Shown piece after piece: positions 31,539 to 42,037 of a stretch of DNA of 64,000 nucleotides. The stretch's first letter is position 1, and each line of letters starts with the position of its first letter. The translations under genes were made by a program, and so were the position numbers. Origin of the DNA: Phytophthora colocasiae (taxonomy: Eukaryota > Oomycota > Peronosporomycetes > Peronosporales > Peronosporaceae); assembly GCA_018806915.1 (NCBI GenBank), contig JAGKQI010000095.1, positions 372,001 through 436,000 of the forward strand. The letters are read 5' to 3'. The notes beneath the pieces are model-generated. The model was not told the DNA's origin, did not search any database, and saw only the letters and a list, made by a program, of their open reading frames with translations.

Positions 31539-32237
31539 ATGCAGACACCAAGTAGCGAAACGAGTTACGCGATTCCCGTCATGACGCCCCAAGTGAGTGT
31601 TCTGGTTCTCCCAGACAAAGAAAACCCGAAGGAACAGAAGATGCGAGACGAAAACCAACTCACACACGTGGCCGACATTGCCCAGGAGACCGGAAAGAGC
31701 TGGGACTTCCCGTTCTTCGGCTACTTCTCCAACATCATGCCCAACTGCTGTATGTCCACGATCTGCCCATGTGTCTCCATCTCTCAGATCCAGGCACGAC
31801 TGGGCAATAGCTACTCCAACGCTCTGCTCAGCTACAGTTCAGTTATCTTCGGCCTCGTGGCCTGTATGATCCTTTTCATCTCGCACAGCGTCACGACGGA
31901 CGTGGTTAAATCTCCGGATGGCTCACAGCCCGGTGAAGTTCGCTCGTCTACTGGTCGACAAGTCATTTTCCTGTGTGGAGCAGTCTTTTTCGCTCTGTTC
32001 TACGCCTTCTCGGTGTGTCTCGTGCGGATGAAAGTACGCAGGCAGTACGAGATCGATGGTAACTGCGGGCAAGATTTCCTGGCGGCTGCGTGCTGCACCC
32101 CGTGTACTATTGCTCAAATGGCATCGCAGACACAGAGCTACACGCCAGGCGTCGTGAGTTTCCAGAACCCTAGCGCTGACACGCTTCCAGGATATCCAAC
32201 TACATGTACCCCCGTGATGCCTATGCACTTCATTTAA
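31539..32237 (+). CDS. PLAC8-family cysteine-rich membrane protein
   Basis: Intronless, 232 residues. Two Cys-rich blocks typical of PLAC8 flank hydrophobic segments: NCCMSTICPCVSISQIQARL (with preceding WDFPFFGYFSN) and CGQDFLAAACCTPCTIAQMA. Membrane segments lie at about 103-122 and 147-168. PLAC8 proteins act at membranes in cell-size control or metal transport in other eukaryotes; the role here is not predictable. A second family member follows 412 bp downstream in the same direction, a tandem pair of diverged paralogues. Confidence 0.85.
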   Translation: MQTPSSETSYAIPVMTPQVSVLVLPDKENPKEQKMRDENQLTHVADIAQETGKSWDFPFFGYFSNIMPNCCMSTICPCVSISQIQARLGNSYSNALLSYSSVIFGLVACMILFISHSVTTDVVKSPDGSQPGEVRSSTGRQVIFLCGAVFFALFYAFSVCLVRMKVRRQYEIDGNCGQDFLAAACCTPCTIAQMASQTQSYTPGVVSFQNPSADTLPGYPTTCTPVMPMHFI

Positions 32238-32648
32238 GTGAACGTCTTTTTTAACGTAACGATTTTATAAGCTCGCAGACGTTGTATTAGCATTCTCAAC
32301 GGCGTTTTGCCCTTGCTAGATGTGTCCGTTGTACATGTATTTACGTCCATTCAAGAACATGTTCATAGGAAAAACACGTTGAAGTTTGCAACCAAGCGAT
32401 GACTTGTCTCCACTCAAAGTCATGGCTCATTGTGGGCTTTGATGGTGTTACTACTTCGTCTGCACCCGTCGTCCAAGTGCTATTACTTCCAGTCCTCTGC
32501 CAAATGTTGGGCTAAACCGCTTTCGGCCGCTCAAAATGCCAAACCGAACATTTCACAATCGCAGGACGTGCCCTCGATTTGCCTTTCATTGGCATTCCCA
32601 TTGCCACAACTGGAACACCCAGTACCGGTACAATAGAACAACGGAGAG
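32238..32648. other. Intergenic between the PLAC8 genes
   Basis: About 410 bp. Nothing beyond a presumable 3' UTR and promoter is visible. Confidence 0.5.
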
Positions 32649-33398
32649 ATGTCCAAGTCCGTTGCAGCGTATGCCCAGGCTCAGGATGCCAAGGAAGTGG
32701 CTGCGCTAAAGCAGGTTCCTAAGCTTCCAGTGATCACTATCGTCCCCGATGCCAATCCTATTAACCGCCGAGGTCCGGCAGCGGCAGCAGCTCGTCAACA
32801 AGCTACGAACTCTCTGAGATCGACATGGAATGCCAGCTTTTGTGACTGTTGCTGCTCCGTAGCGCCGGCCTACTGCTGTATTGTCACATGTTGTCCATGC
32901 ACTACGATCGCGTCGGTGAGGGAAAGTTTGGGAGGGGGGTATGAGAGGACATTGCTGTATTTTGGGGCACTTGCGCTTGGATTCCTTGTGTCTGTCGGCT
33001 TCGCTGCTTCGAACGACTCCGAGGAGACTGTAGACCCCCCGGTGGGTCCAGCAAGACCGGGAATTCAGACACCGCCACCTCATCACACGGACTCGAGCAA
33101 TTTACTCATGTGGGAGGCATTTGCAGCGCTTTTTCTCGTGACGTTTCTGTTTGGTGTGTGGCGCCTTCGCTTCCAGGCTCGACACCTTCTTGGCATTCCA
33201 GGATCCCTCTTCATTGACTGCCTCTCGAGTTTCTTCTGCTGCTTTTGTGTAATTTCCCAACTTCACCTGGAGCTTAAGTGCCAGCACGATGATCCGGCAA
33301 CTACCCGACCAACACAACACTGCCGTCAACGACGAGGTGATGGTGATTTGGCCTCGACTCGTGCAGTGGACACGTTAGCGCCGTACGCAGTCATGTAG
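32649..33398 (+). CDS. PLAC8-like cysteine-rich membrane protein, diverged paralogue
   Basis: Intronless, 249 residues. The first Cys-rich block is FCDCCCSVAPAYCCIVTCCP followed by CTTIASVRESLGG. Two hydrophobic segments follow (LLYFGALALGFLVSVGFAA and WEAFAALFLVTFLFGVWRLR). The second block (FIDCLSSFFCCFCVISQL) has lost the canonical CCxPC spacing. The C-terminal ~45 residues are polar and Arg/Thr-rich, unlike the upstream gene. It may be a fast-evolving paralogue or a drifting gene. Confidence 0.75.
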   Translation: MSKSVAAYAQAQDAKEVAALKQVPKLPVITIVPDANPINRRGPAAAAARQQATNSLRSTWNASFCDCCCSVAPAYCCIVTCCPCTTIASVRESLGGGYERTLLYFGALALGFLVSVGFAASNDSEETVDPPVGPARPGIQTPPPHHTDSSNLLMWEAFAALFLVTFLFGVWRLRFQARHLLGIPGSLFIDCLSSFFCCFCVISQLHLELKCQHDDPATTRPTQHCRQRRGDGDLASTRAVDTLAPYAVM

Positions 33399-33948
33399 AG
33401 AATTCAGGAATCTTTAAAAAAAAAACAATCAACAAATATGAACAACAACCTAAGCTATTGATCACAGACACACATGTACCATAGCTGGCAAGACCGGGTC
33501 CTGGTATTCGTTTGCCTTCCCAGTGCCGGCATTGAATGTTGTTTTAGTGAGATTTCCGGACTAAACTTCAAGGGGAGGATCATCTTCCCAGTCCTGTTGA
33601 AGGTACATGTATCGTTTAGTCTATCCGTTGTAGGTCTTGAGTGAGTCGTAGTAGCACTGCTCCCATCAGCCGTTTAAGCAAGAGCTCGCCCAGCAATTCC
33701 ATTCAAGATCTGTCAAGAAGCAACTATACTATAGCACCATCGTCGTCAGCTTTGGCGGGACAGGTACCACAGCAACGTAGCAGACCAGCATGCAGGAGGA
33801 AGTTTTCACTAGGTCACGAACAATTCGAACGGACCAGACGCACGTCAAAAACTCCAGATCACTGCCGGTGTTTCAGGCAAGTCCAAGTTCTCATTCTACA
33901 ACTTCCTTTGAGCTCCTCAAGCCATTCCCACACTCAACAACCCCAAAA
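33399..33948. other. Intergenic upstream of the first elicitin gene
   Basis: About 550 bp without a gene. CCATTCCCACACTC at about 33922 resembles the oomycete initiator, which would give a very short 5' UTR for the elicitin at 33949. Confidence 0.45.
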
Positions 33949-34305
33949 ATGAAGACTGGTGCTTTCGTCGCTGCTGCTGCCACGGGCCTCATCGCTCTAA
34001 CTGCCCCCACTCAAGTCGCTGCAGCCGAATGCTCGACGCTCACTCTCGTCGTCACTTTTCTTCCACTTCTGACTGACGCCAACACGTGCGCTGCCAACAC
34101 GGGCTACACGCTCTACCCGTTTACTGGTCTACCGACGGCTGATGAGCTTAAGCTCATTTGTGCTGATACTGCGTGCACGAAGGTTTTGACTGCGGCTGCT
34201 GCACTTGATCTTCCTGACTGCACCGTCACCTCCGATGGTGTCGCGTACAACGTCAAGGATGAAATCACGCTCTACGCGACTGCTTGTGGTGTGGCGAGGA
34301 AGTAA
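33949..34305 (+). CDS. Elicitin-family secreted sterol-binding protein
   Basis: 118 residues, intronless. A signal peptide (MKTGAFVAAAATGLIALTAP...) ends near the Ala-rich VAAAE, followed by a ~95-residue elicitin domain with the six conserved cysteines (in ECSTLTL, ANTCAANTG, LICADTACTK, LPDCTV and TACGV). YTLYPFTGLPT is the conserved elicitin core. Elicitins bind and carry sterols, which Phytophthora cannot synthesise, and are recognised by some plants. There is no long C-terminal Thr/Ser extension, so it is a short elicitin or elicitin-like form. The first ATG of the longer frame (33790) would place 53 residues before the signal peptide and is rejected. Confidence 0.93.
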   Translation: MKTGAFVAAAATGLIALTAPTQVAAAECSTLTLVVTFLPLLTDANTCAANTGYTLYPFTGLPTADELKLICADTACTKVLTAAAALDLPDCTVTSDGVAYNVKDEITLYATACGVARK

Positions 34306-34561
34306 ATCCTACCACTACGATCTGTGCTGTACCTACTGAGTTTGTTTCTGATCACTGTACAACTCAATAGTCCGCAAAAAAAGTTATCTGGTTACTCGAA
34401 AGTATACCATCCCAACGAAAAGAACTGCGTACCATTCAAACGACTCGATAACATATATTGCAATTTTCAAAACTCGAATCAACTGGGTTCATTACAGCTG
34501 ATATCTACAATCTGTCGCGAGATCAGTGAACTCGTCATGTACTGTGCACATCGGCAGTAAG

Positions 34562-36049
34562 CTAGTCTCCCGACATACGGGTCGTGTCGGAGTCTGCGTC
34601 GCTGAAGTTGTCGCTGAAGTGGTCACTGAAGCCGTCGTGGCTGTCGTGTACCGGGTGGTCGCCTAGCTCTATTAGATGACGGAGCTTCTGCTTACGTCGG
34701 TACTTCTCTTGGCTCTGACGGCGCTTCTTCTTGATGTCGTTGCCGATCGAGACAAGCCGGTTTTGGTACTGGTGGTAGGTCAAGCCGTGTTCATCCCGAA
34801 GAGGGTGCATTGTGACGTGGTAGTTCGTCAGAGCAGCACAGATATGGAAGATGTCGTCGTACAGTGACTCGTTCCAGCGGTATTTTTCAGCGCATATCCG
34901 CCACAGTAACCCCAAACGTCCGAAATAATTCTCAACAATGACCCTGTCACTGGAGATACGGCGATTTTGAAGCTGCTCTTCGCTGGTTAGAACGTTGCCC
35001 TTTTTAGGGTGAATGCACCTGATATGATCAGCGAGCCCTTGGTATCCTTTGTCAGCTAAGACAGCCCATTCATCAGGATACTCTGTACTCAGAGGGCCGT
35101 GATCCGGGAGACGCTGATCCCCGTCAGCTTTTTGCCGCTGCGACCTGTGAAAGGCCTCGTTGTCCCTGCACATCGTGATATCCGCAGTGTTACCACGCGC
35201 ATGACGGGTGCAATTAATGGAAAGCCCTCGGGGGTTCACTGAGACTTCAACCTTGAAGCCATACAGTTTATGTTTGGCACTATAAAACGGCATGGCCTCC
35301 GCCATATTGCCTGCTGGACGGTTTGTTTGTTGGAAGGTGACGTCTGTGGCGTACAGCGCACACGGGAAGTTTGCAAACGTGTGACCAGAAGTCACTAGCG
35401 CTCTCATGTTGGACTCGTCGGCTTGTGAAGCTACCCACTCTTCATAGAGCTTGGATGCAACGACTTCGATGAACCCGGTGATGGTCTTGATGAATGTGGG
35501 CGTCTTAATCCTGAAGATTCTTGCGAGCATTTCCCATGTACCGCCGTTTTTCATTACCACCAGCATCATAAAGAACACGTCCTTGGCTGCAAACGTAGAA
35601 CGACGTCCACGCCCGACGTTCCAGTAGCGAAGTACATGTCCGCGTACAGAATACCACAACGTATTCAGCTCACGAGGAGAGAAGTTAGACATCCGTGTGA
35701 TCGCAGCAGCACCACCATCTCGAAACACCCCATCCAGGATTGGGCACGGCGACGCAGCATCACCTCCTCCGTTTCCTTCTTCTTCAATGGGGTCGACGGG
35801 GAATCGCTCGATTTCCGCCCGTCGCTCTTCTTCTCGCTCCTCCAACATTGCTAGCACGGCTTGAAGGTGCGCAGCACGAGCCGTACGAGCACGAGCTGAA
35901 GCCGCTTGAGCACGGTCTCGATCTCCTTGTGATCGCGGCGAGCCATTTCGAGCAGCCCCACGGCGAGAGCTACGTCTCGCACTTGCAGGGGTACGGGAAG
36001 GCGATCTACGCGGTGTGCGACTGAGCGGAGAGGAGTGGCGGGACGACAT
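34562..36049 (-). CDS. PIF/Harbinger-type transposase, intact
   Basis: Intact 495-residue frame. The N-terminal ~70 residues are Ser/Arg-rich. A helical HTH-like region is followed by a DDE_4 nuclease domain: YATDVTFQQTNRP (first Asp), VLADKGYQGLADHI (second Asp) and ISSDRVIVENYFGRLGLLW (Glu). KHKLYGFKVEVSVNPRG is also typical of Harbinger/HARBI1. The C-terminus is acidic with repeated FSD units. I could not find matching terminal inverted repeats at 34306-34561 or 36050-36500, so element ends are undefined. No partner Myb/SANT-type ORF is present in the flanks. The open frame suggests a recent or domesticated copy, lying between two elicitin genes. Confidence 0.88.
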   Translation of the reverse strand: MSSRHSSPLSRTPRRSPSRTPASARRSSRRGAARNGSPRSQGDRDRAQAASARARTARAAHLQAVLAMLEEREEERRAEIERFPVDPIEEEGNGGGDAASPCPILDGVFRDGGAAAITRMSNFSPRELNTLWYSVRGHVLRYWNVGRGRRSTFAAKDVFFMMLVVMKNGGTWEMLARIFRIKTPTFIKTITGFIEVVASKLYEEWVASQADESNMRALVTSGHTFANFPCALYATDVTFQQTNRPAGNMAEAMPFYSAKHKLYGFKVEVSVNPRGLSINCTRHARGNTADITMCRDNEAFHRSQRQKADGDQRLPDHGPLSTEYPDEWAVLADKGYQGLADHIRCIHPKKGNVLTSEEQLQNRRISSDRVIVENYFGRLGLLWRICAEKYRWNESLYDDIFHICAALTNYHVTMHPLRDEHGLTYHQYQNRLVSIGNDIKKKRRQSQEKYRRKQKLRHLIELGDHPVHDSHDGFSDHFSDNFSDADSDTTRMSGD

Positions 36050-36518
36050 CGCAGATCTTGCTAACTTGGAGTAGGCTTAGTGGGCGCGCCGGAAGTAGAG
36101 AAGTGATCGAGTATGATCAAGTAAATGAAGCAGCACAGCACAGACTGTGTCACACAGTGTAGACGCTCGAGTTTTCGGTAGAGACAGGAACTGAAAGGAG
36201 ATCTAGCAGATGATCATCTATGGGATAGATTCTCTACAGATTGCTCAAATACATTAAAGCAGCCGTAACACCAAACATGTGGCTCAGTTCTTGCTCTGCT
36301 GTATGACTTACGACAGTACAGCTAACTTTTATAAAGGTCTAATGGAAACCCAACGTTCTTGCTTTGCTTGCGGTATTCAGTGCGCGTATTCCATTTGGTT
36401 TATCTTTTGGATGGGGTGGTGGAATCTCCACGCACAAATTAAAATGCGAACGAGCAAACATTTGAGCATTGTCGACCCCGAGAACACGTAGTAATACGCA
36501 CAGTATTTCCTCACAAAA
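36050..36518. other. Intergenic between Harbinger ORF and split elicitin
   Basis: About 470 bp, no gene. It presumably contains the Harbinger right end and the promoter of the split elicitin. Confidence 0.45.
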
Positions 36519-36574
36519 ATGAAGACTATTGCGTTCCTCGCTGTCACTTTCGGCTCGCTTGTTGCTGCGGAGGA

Positions 36575-36802
36575 TGTCGGAGTACTACTCCTATTACTAT
36601 TGATATGCTCGCTGTTGATAAGATCTCTAGGTTGCATGCTATAAATATACATTGGGTCGGTGCGACTTGTGCCTCTTGAGCTAGAGAGCGGCATCACTTC
36701 CAGTTCCGCCACCTCCTGCCCAAGCAGCACAAGTCTAGACCCGGAGGCTTTGCTACCTCCCTCTCGTGTTCTTCCTACCTCTGCAATGACCATCAATCGA
36801 CA
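36575..36802 (+). repeat. Copia left LTR (228 bp)
   Basis: TGTCGGAGTACTACTCC...AATCGACA. It differs from the right LTR at one position I could find (ATACATTGGG versus ATACGTTGGG). A TATAAATA box lies near 36640, and an ATG at 36786, near the 3' end of the LTR, opens gag. Confidence 0.95.
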
Positions 36803-37757
36803 GGTTATGAGCCCAAATAGGGTTACGCCTCGCCTCCGCAGGACGTCTGACCAGTCTGAGGTCAGTAATGACTCGGACCGGGAAGATGACGAGCATGGAA
36901 GTTCATTGGGAGATGATGATGAGGGTAGCAGTTCTCAATTGAGCGGTACGGCTAAGAAAGCAACGTCCTTGGCCTCGTCATCAAGTGGTGAGAGCTCTAG
37001 TGCTGACTCAAGAGACTCGGAGAGTGAGCACTCAAGCTCTGAGGACGCTGTCTCAAGTTCAGACAGTGGGCGTGAAAAGAAGCGTAAACGTTCTCGAGGC
37101 AAGAAAAGGAGCAGCCGTAAACATTCCCGGAAATCAACACAAGATTACTCAAATTTAGAGGTGCCCAAACTCACAGGAGCTGACGATTACGAGTTGTGGC
37201 GCACAATGATTGAACTCAAGCTCAAAGTGCAAAAATTGTGGAAAATTGTCATCGAACATAAGGTGAAAAAGGAATCATGGAGATCTAGCAAGAAGCGGCG
37301 CTTCGAAACGCGCTGGTTAAAGGCACAGGAAACAATTGCAGGATCACTTGGTCCGAGACTTGCTGGGCGTTATCGTCGGTTGCTTGTGAATTGCAATCCT
37401 GTTTCTCTTTTTCAAGAGATAGAGAAAGAATACAATGCAGGCAGTGCGGCCAAGAACGATATTTTGATCAAGAGTGCAATGTTTACTCGCAAATTGGCTC
37501 GAAGTGAACGAGTTGACACATACATCGATGCAGTAATGAAACTACAGGAGGATTTAGTTACGCTCGGATTTCCACTGGAGGATGCTGAACTGGCTCGTTT
37601 ACTGTTGACTAATGCCCTTGAAGTATTTCCTGATCTCAGCAATGAGCTTGTAGCTGCTCGAATGAAAAGAACCGTGTTAGAAGTTGGCCGTGTTCGTGGA
37701 CGTCTTTTGGCAAGAGAACAAGAAGAAAAATATGCGTGGTACTCAAGTTTCACATAA
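36786..37757 (+). pseudogene. Copia gag region
   Basis: An N-terminal Ser/Asp/Glu-rich tract and a basic KKRKRSRGKKRSSRKHSRK patch are followed by a Copia-type capsid region (LTGADDYELWRTMIELKLK, ERVDTYIDAVMKLQEDL, LEVFPDLSNELVAARM). The start ATG lies within the left LTR. The frame is lost near 37730, where the reading shifts before the zinc knuckle. Confidence 0.8.
36803..36814 (+). promoter_or_regulatory. Copia primer-binding site for methionine tRNA anticodon arm
   Basis: GGTTATGAGCCC immediately follows the LTR. It is the exact complement of GGGCTCATAACC, the anticodon stem-loop of initiator Met tRNA (as in yeast). An internal half-tRNA primer of this kind is known for Drosophila copia and yeast Ty5. 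Confidence 0.8.
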
Positions 37758-38598
37758 TCCGGCGACTTCTCAAAATAATAATTCAGCTCAAGGGGGAGGA
37801 CGAATCCTACAGGTTGTAGACGACCGATCTCCAACTCGTCAACATGCTGGAAGAGGCGGTATTACCAGAGGGAAACGCTTCTCTGGTCATCAAAGCCATC
37901 GCCGTTCTGTCCGTAGTGGTATGGATCGCCGTCCGTGCTCTATCTGCAATCAGCTTGGTCACTGGTACCGAGAATGCCCAAGAAACAACAAACGAGGAAG
38001 CTATAATGGACGCCAACGTGATGGTTACAACGGCCGGTCCAAGTCTGGTGGCCGTGGAGGACATCGTGGTAATGATACGACTGGTCCAATGGAGCTAATG
38101 GTGTCCTTGGATAGTTCACCGCAGATGAATACGTGCAGTCAAATAGAATGGTGTCTGGACAGTGGAGCTCAGGTGAATATCTGTGGAGATCTGTCTTGTT
38201 TTGTGGTGATAACTACGGTTAGCAATGGTCGTGTAATTCGCTGTGCCAATGGAAGCACGGCAAACGTCAATCAGAAAGGCTCAGTGGAGTTATTCGTAGT
38301 TAATCAACGTACTGGTCGAAGGGAACACAGGATTCTTTCAGATGTATACTACGTTCCTGGTGCAATCGCCAATTTGATCTCGCTCGATTATATGCAGTCG
38401 CTTGGATATTTCCTGTCGATGGCAAAAGACCAGTCTGCCTGCTTCTTGGATAAGTCTCGAATCTCACTACAATTCAAAAAGGGTGATGGTATTTATCGAA
38501 TCGAGTCGGTCAAACCACAAGAACAGCAAACGGAAGCCGTCTGCAATGCGATTCTGCGATCCAACAGTTCGCAGTCGTTATCGCTCTGGCAAGCGGTT
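37735..38598 (+). pseudogene. Copia zinc knuckle and aspartic protease region
   Basis: The knuckle CSICNQLGHWYREC (C-x2-C-x4-H-x4-C) precedes the protease motif WCLDSGAQVNICGD (DSG active site) and the SDVYYVPGAIANLISL segment typical of Copia proteases. The frame is lost near 38600, at a damaged LWHARxGHAS integrase zinc-finger motif. Confidence 0.85.
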
Positions 38599-38599
38599 T

Positions 38600-39470
38600 G
38601 CTCACGCCAGTTCAGAAACAATAAGGAATATGGCGAAGAATCAAATTGTCAATGGACTGCAGACCAACAGCAAGACATTTGGGGACTGTGACTGTCTTCA
38701 GTGTATCAAGGGCAAGAAGGTTCGAATGACTTATCGAGAAAGAAGAAACTGTGTGAAGAAGCCGTTGCAAAAGCTTCAAGTAGATGTGTGCACAGTCAAT
38801 GAGTTGACACTGGATGGGTGTAATTGCTTCCTACTCGTTGTGGATGAGTACTCACGGTACAAGTGGATATTCATACTGAAGCAGAAGAGCGAAGCTAAAG
38901 AGCACATCATTGCTCTTGTTAACCGTCTTCACGTTAAGTACAGAGAGAATAACTGGCGGGTTGAAGAAATTCATTCGGATCAAGGTGGCGAATTTGATAA
39001 CTCCGTACTCCAGGAATTTAGCAGCTCGGAAGGAATCTCATTGACCACGACGAATGGGTATACGCCACAAGAAAATGGAATTGTCGAGCGCGCTAATGGC
39101 ATTGTTCTCCCGAAAGTACGGTCGCTTTTGCACATGACAAACCTACCAGAAAGTCTGTGGGGTGAAGCAGCACTGCACGTGGTACATACGATGAATGTGA
39201 CGGCTTCGCGAGTCATTCAGGGTATTACACCGCATGAAAAGCTATCTGGTGAGCGTCCAGATGTATCGTGGCTAAGAACGTGGGGTTCTCTTTGTTATTT
39301 TCACATAGCTAGTGGATCGAGGACGAGAAAGAAGAAGTTATCTTCTCGAATGGGAGTTGCGATTCTCGTTGGTTATTCTCCTGCAACGAATGGATATAAA
39401 GTGATAGATTTGACCTCAGGGGAGTTTCAACTCATCGTGATGGAAATATGGTGTGGGGTGAAGATTATAC
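38600..39470 (+). pseudogene. Copia integrase region
   Basis: HASSETIRNM and CLQCIKGK form the HHCC finger remnant. The catalytic core has LQVDVCTVNEL (first Asp), EIHSDQGGEFDN (second Asp) and GYTPQENGIVERANG (Glu). WGSLCYFHI follows. The frame shifts near 39435. Confidence 0.85.
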
Positions 39471-39699
39471 TGTTGGCCGAGAGTATATTGAGAAGCTACT
39501 GGCGAATGTGTATGGTCATGGTGACCATCAGCTTCCAATAAGAGCGTCGATCGTTCCTATGCAGATGCAAACTGAAGACGTGGTGAAGTTAGATTCAGTG
39601 AAAGTGAGTGTGTTCGTGCCGCAAAGTACGCGGGTGAGCTCATCAAGTGCCCCTGCAGAAGCAACAACCGTGGCAAACTCAACTGAAAACAACAGCCAA

Positions 39700-41572
39700 A
39701 ATTCCTATAAGACAAGTCGTGATGCAGCATTCACCTCGGAACACAACTGTTGGTGAACATGATACAGTTTCTCGGCATCAAGTATCACGGTTTGGTAGAA
39801 AGAGGAAGCGCAATTCCCAATTCAACGACTTTGAACTTAATCTCGTCACTCCGTGCAAATCCAGTAAGTGGCTACAAGAGTTAAAGAATTCGTGCGGTTC
39901 TCAAGCTCGATTACATGCTCGAGATGTTCCGATACCGACTACGTACAAAATGGCGGTCAAATCACAGTATGCTGAGCAGTGGAAGGCAGCGATGGAGGAG
40001 GAATTAGCTTCGTTGCGTCGACATGGAGTCTGGATTATTGTGGACCGAGGCTCGGCTGGGAAGTCAACGGTGATAACTAATCGCTGGGTATTTGCGGTCA
40101 AGAAGGATGAGCAAGGCTTTGTAATACGCTTCAAGGCCAGGCTTGTTATCCATGGATTTAAACAGCGCTTTGGAATCAACTATAACGAGACATTTGCGCC
40201 AGTAATTCGATTTGATACAATTCGAGCGGCTGTGTATTTTGCAGTTCAACGTGGATGGCTGGTTTTGCAGTACGACGTGAAAACAGCGTTTCTTCACGGT
40301 ACTCTGTCCGAGATTGTCTTTATGGAGCTACCCCAGGGCTGTGGTTCGCCTGGTAATACCAGAATTTGCAGATTGGTCAAGTCGTTGTACGGTCTTAAAC
40401 AAGCTCCCCATGTCTGGAACAAAACCCTGCATCGGCATCTCGTGGCAATTGGATTTACTCGTCTCGAAAGTGATCATGGTCTCTACGCACTACACGAGAA
40501 GGGGGAGATTACAATGCTGCTTACGGTCTATGTGGACGACTTGCTCCTCATGGGTACGAGTGAACGCTGCGAATTAATTGCGACTCAATTGGCATCCAGT
40601 TTTGAACTAGTTGCTCTTGGACCTGTGAAATATCTGCTTGGGGTCGAAGTGACAATCGACAGAGAGCTAAACACGATATTCTTTAGCCAAACAGCATATA
40701 TTGAGGAGCTACTGCGTCGGTTCCACATGAATGACTGTAATGGGGTTGCAACCCCAGAAAGCAGCTCGACTGAAGTTGTTCGTGAGCAGAATGATAGCAG
40801 CCAATCAAGTTCACTACCTTACCGAGAAATTGTTGGAGCACTTCAGTATCTCGTGTCAGGCTCAAGACCGGACATTGCTCACGTGGTGCGTCGACTCGGA
40901 CAATATATGGCCAACTTTGGTACCGATCATTTTGCGCAAGCGAAGCGCGTCCTAAGGTATCTTAAAAGTACTAAGGACTACGGGCTAAAAATGCAAGTCT
41001 CGGGATCTGCTGAGGTGGAACTCCTGAGGCTCGAAGCCTACACAGACGCTGACTACGCCAATGACCAACAGGACCGACAGTCTGTGAGCGGCTATGTCAC
41101 TATGATTAATGGTAGTGTGGTCTCGTACGGATCACGGAAACAAGGCCTGAATGCTCAAAGTACGATGGAAGCAGAATATGTAGCCATGAATGAAGGAGCT
41201 CGGGACGTCATGTGGTTACGAGGCCTGTGTGACGAGCTGAAGTGGACATACGATATTCCGACATTGTGGTGCGATAATACGGCGGCTCTATCTCTATCAA
41301 AGCGCCCTGGCAAGCACAACGGTAGCAAACATGTAGAGAACCGCTATCACTACGTGCGCAACCTCGGTGAACGCAAGCTCATTGCAGTACGACACTGTCG
41401 TACAGATCAGATGACAGCGGACATCTTTACAAAACCGCTTGCCCGTATTAAATTCGTGCAGTTCAGAGGTATGCTGGGCGTGTGTCGCCGAGAGCAGGAA
41501 GGTGGAGCTACAACTACTGACGGTGGTATCGAGAGCTCGACTATGATGGTAGTGATGTTCGCAACCAAATAA
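39700..41572 (+). pseudogene. Copia reverse transcriptase and RNase H region
   Basis: A long open frame contains AMEEELASLRRHGVW, RWVFAVKKDEQG, LVIHGFKQRFGINYNETFAP, LQYDVKTAFLHG, VKSLYGLKQAPHVW and the catalytic YVDDLLLMG. RNase H features are LEAYTDADYAND, STMEAEYVAMNEGARDVMWL and WCDNTAALSLSKRP. The domain itself looks intact; only its connection to upstream frames is broken (near 39700). Confidence 0.9.
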
Positions 41573-41800
41573 CAAATCACGAGGGTCGTGAGGTGGACGA
41601 AGGTCGTCACCAATTCTACAGTCGTAAAGTTTGTGGGCAGTGTTCTACGCGATGTTCGTGGCACGAAGTTCGTGCGCGTGTACTAGTATCTCTTGTGATG
41701 TTCATGAGATGATGGTGAACGAAGGTCGTCTCACCAGTGATAATCACAGTTGACGTTCGTCATCTCCAGTTGCGATGGTCGCTTGCTGGACAACGCGAGC

Positions 41801-41809
41801 AAGGGGGAG
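41801..41809 (+). other. Copia polypurine tract
   Basis: AAGGGGGAG abuts the right LTR, the expected position for plus-strand priming. Confidence 0.85.
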
Positions 41810-42037
41810 TGTCGGAGTACTACTCCTATTACTATTGATATGCTCGCTGTTGATAAGATCTCTAGGTTGCATGCTATAAATATACGTTGGGTCGGTGCGA
41901 CTTGTGCCTCTTGAGCTAGAGAGCGGCATCACTTCCAGTTCCGCCACCTCCTGCCCAAGCAGCACAAGTCTAGACCCGGAGGCTTTGCTACCTCCCTCTC
42001 GTGTTCTTCCTACCTCTGCAATGACCATCAATCGACA
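41810..42037 (+). repeat. Copia right LTR (228 bp)
   Basis: Same length and termini as the left LTR, one difference found. Confidence 0.95.

Larger units (their letters stand above)
36575..42037 (+). mobile_element. Copia-type LTR retrotransposon, full length (5.46 kb)
   Basis: Two 228-bp LTRs bound the element. It has a Met-tRNA primer site, a gag with UBN2-like region, CCHC knuckle, aspartic protease, integrase, reverse transcriptase and RNase H in Copia order, and a purine tract before the right LTR. A 4-bp AGGA duplication flanks it. Four frame changes break the polyprotein (near 37730, 38600, 39435 and 39700), so this copy cannot make a whole Gag-Pol. Confidence 0.95.

Noticed and set aside
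34306..36500. Terminal inverted repeats for the Harbinger element
   Set aside because: Only weak matches such as AACTCGA/TCGAGTT were seen; not enough to set ends.
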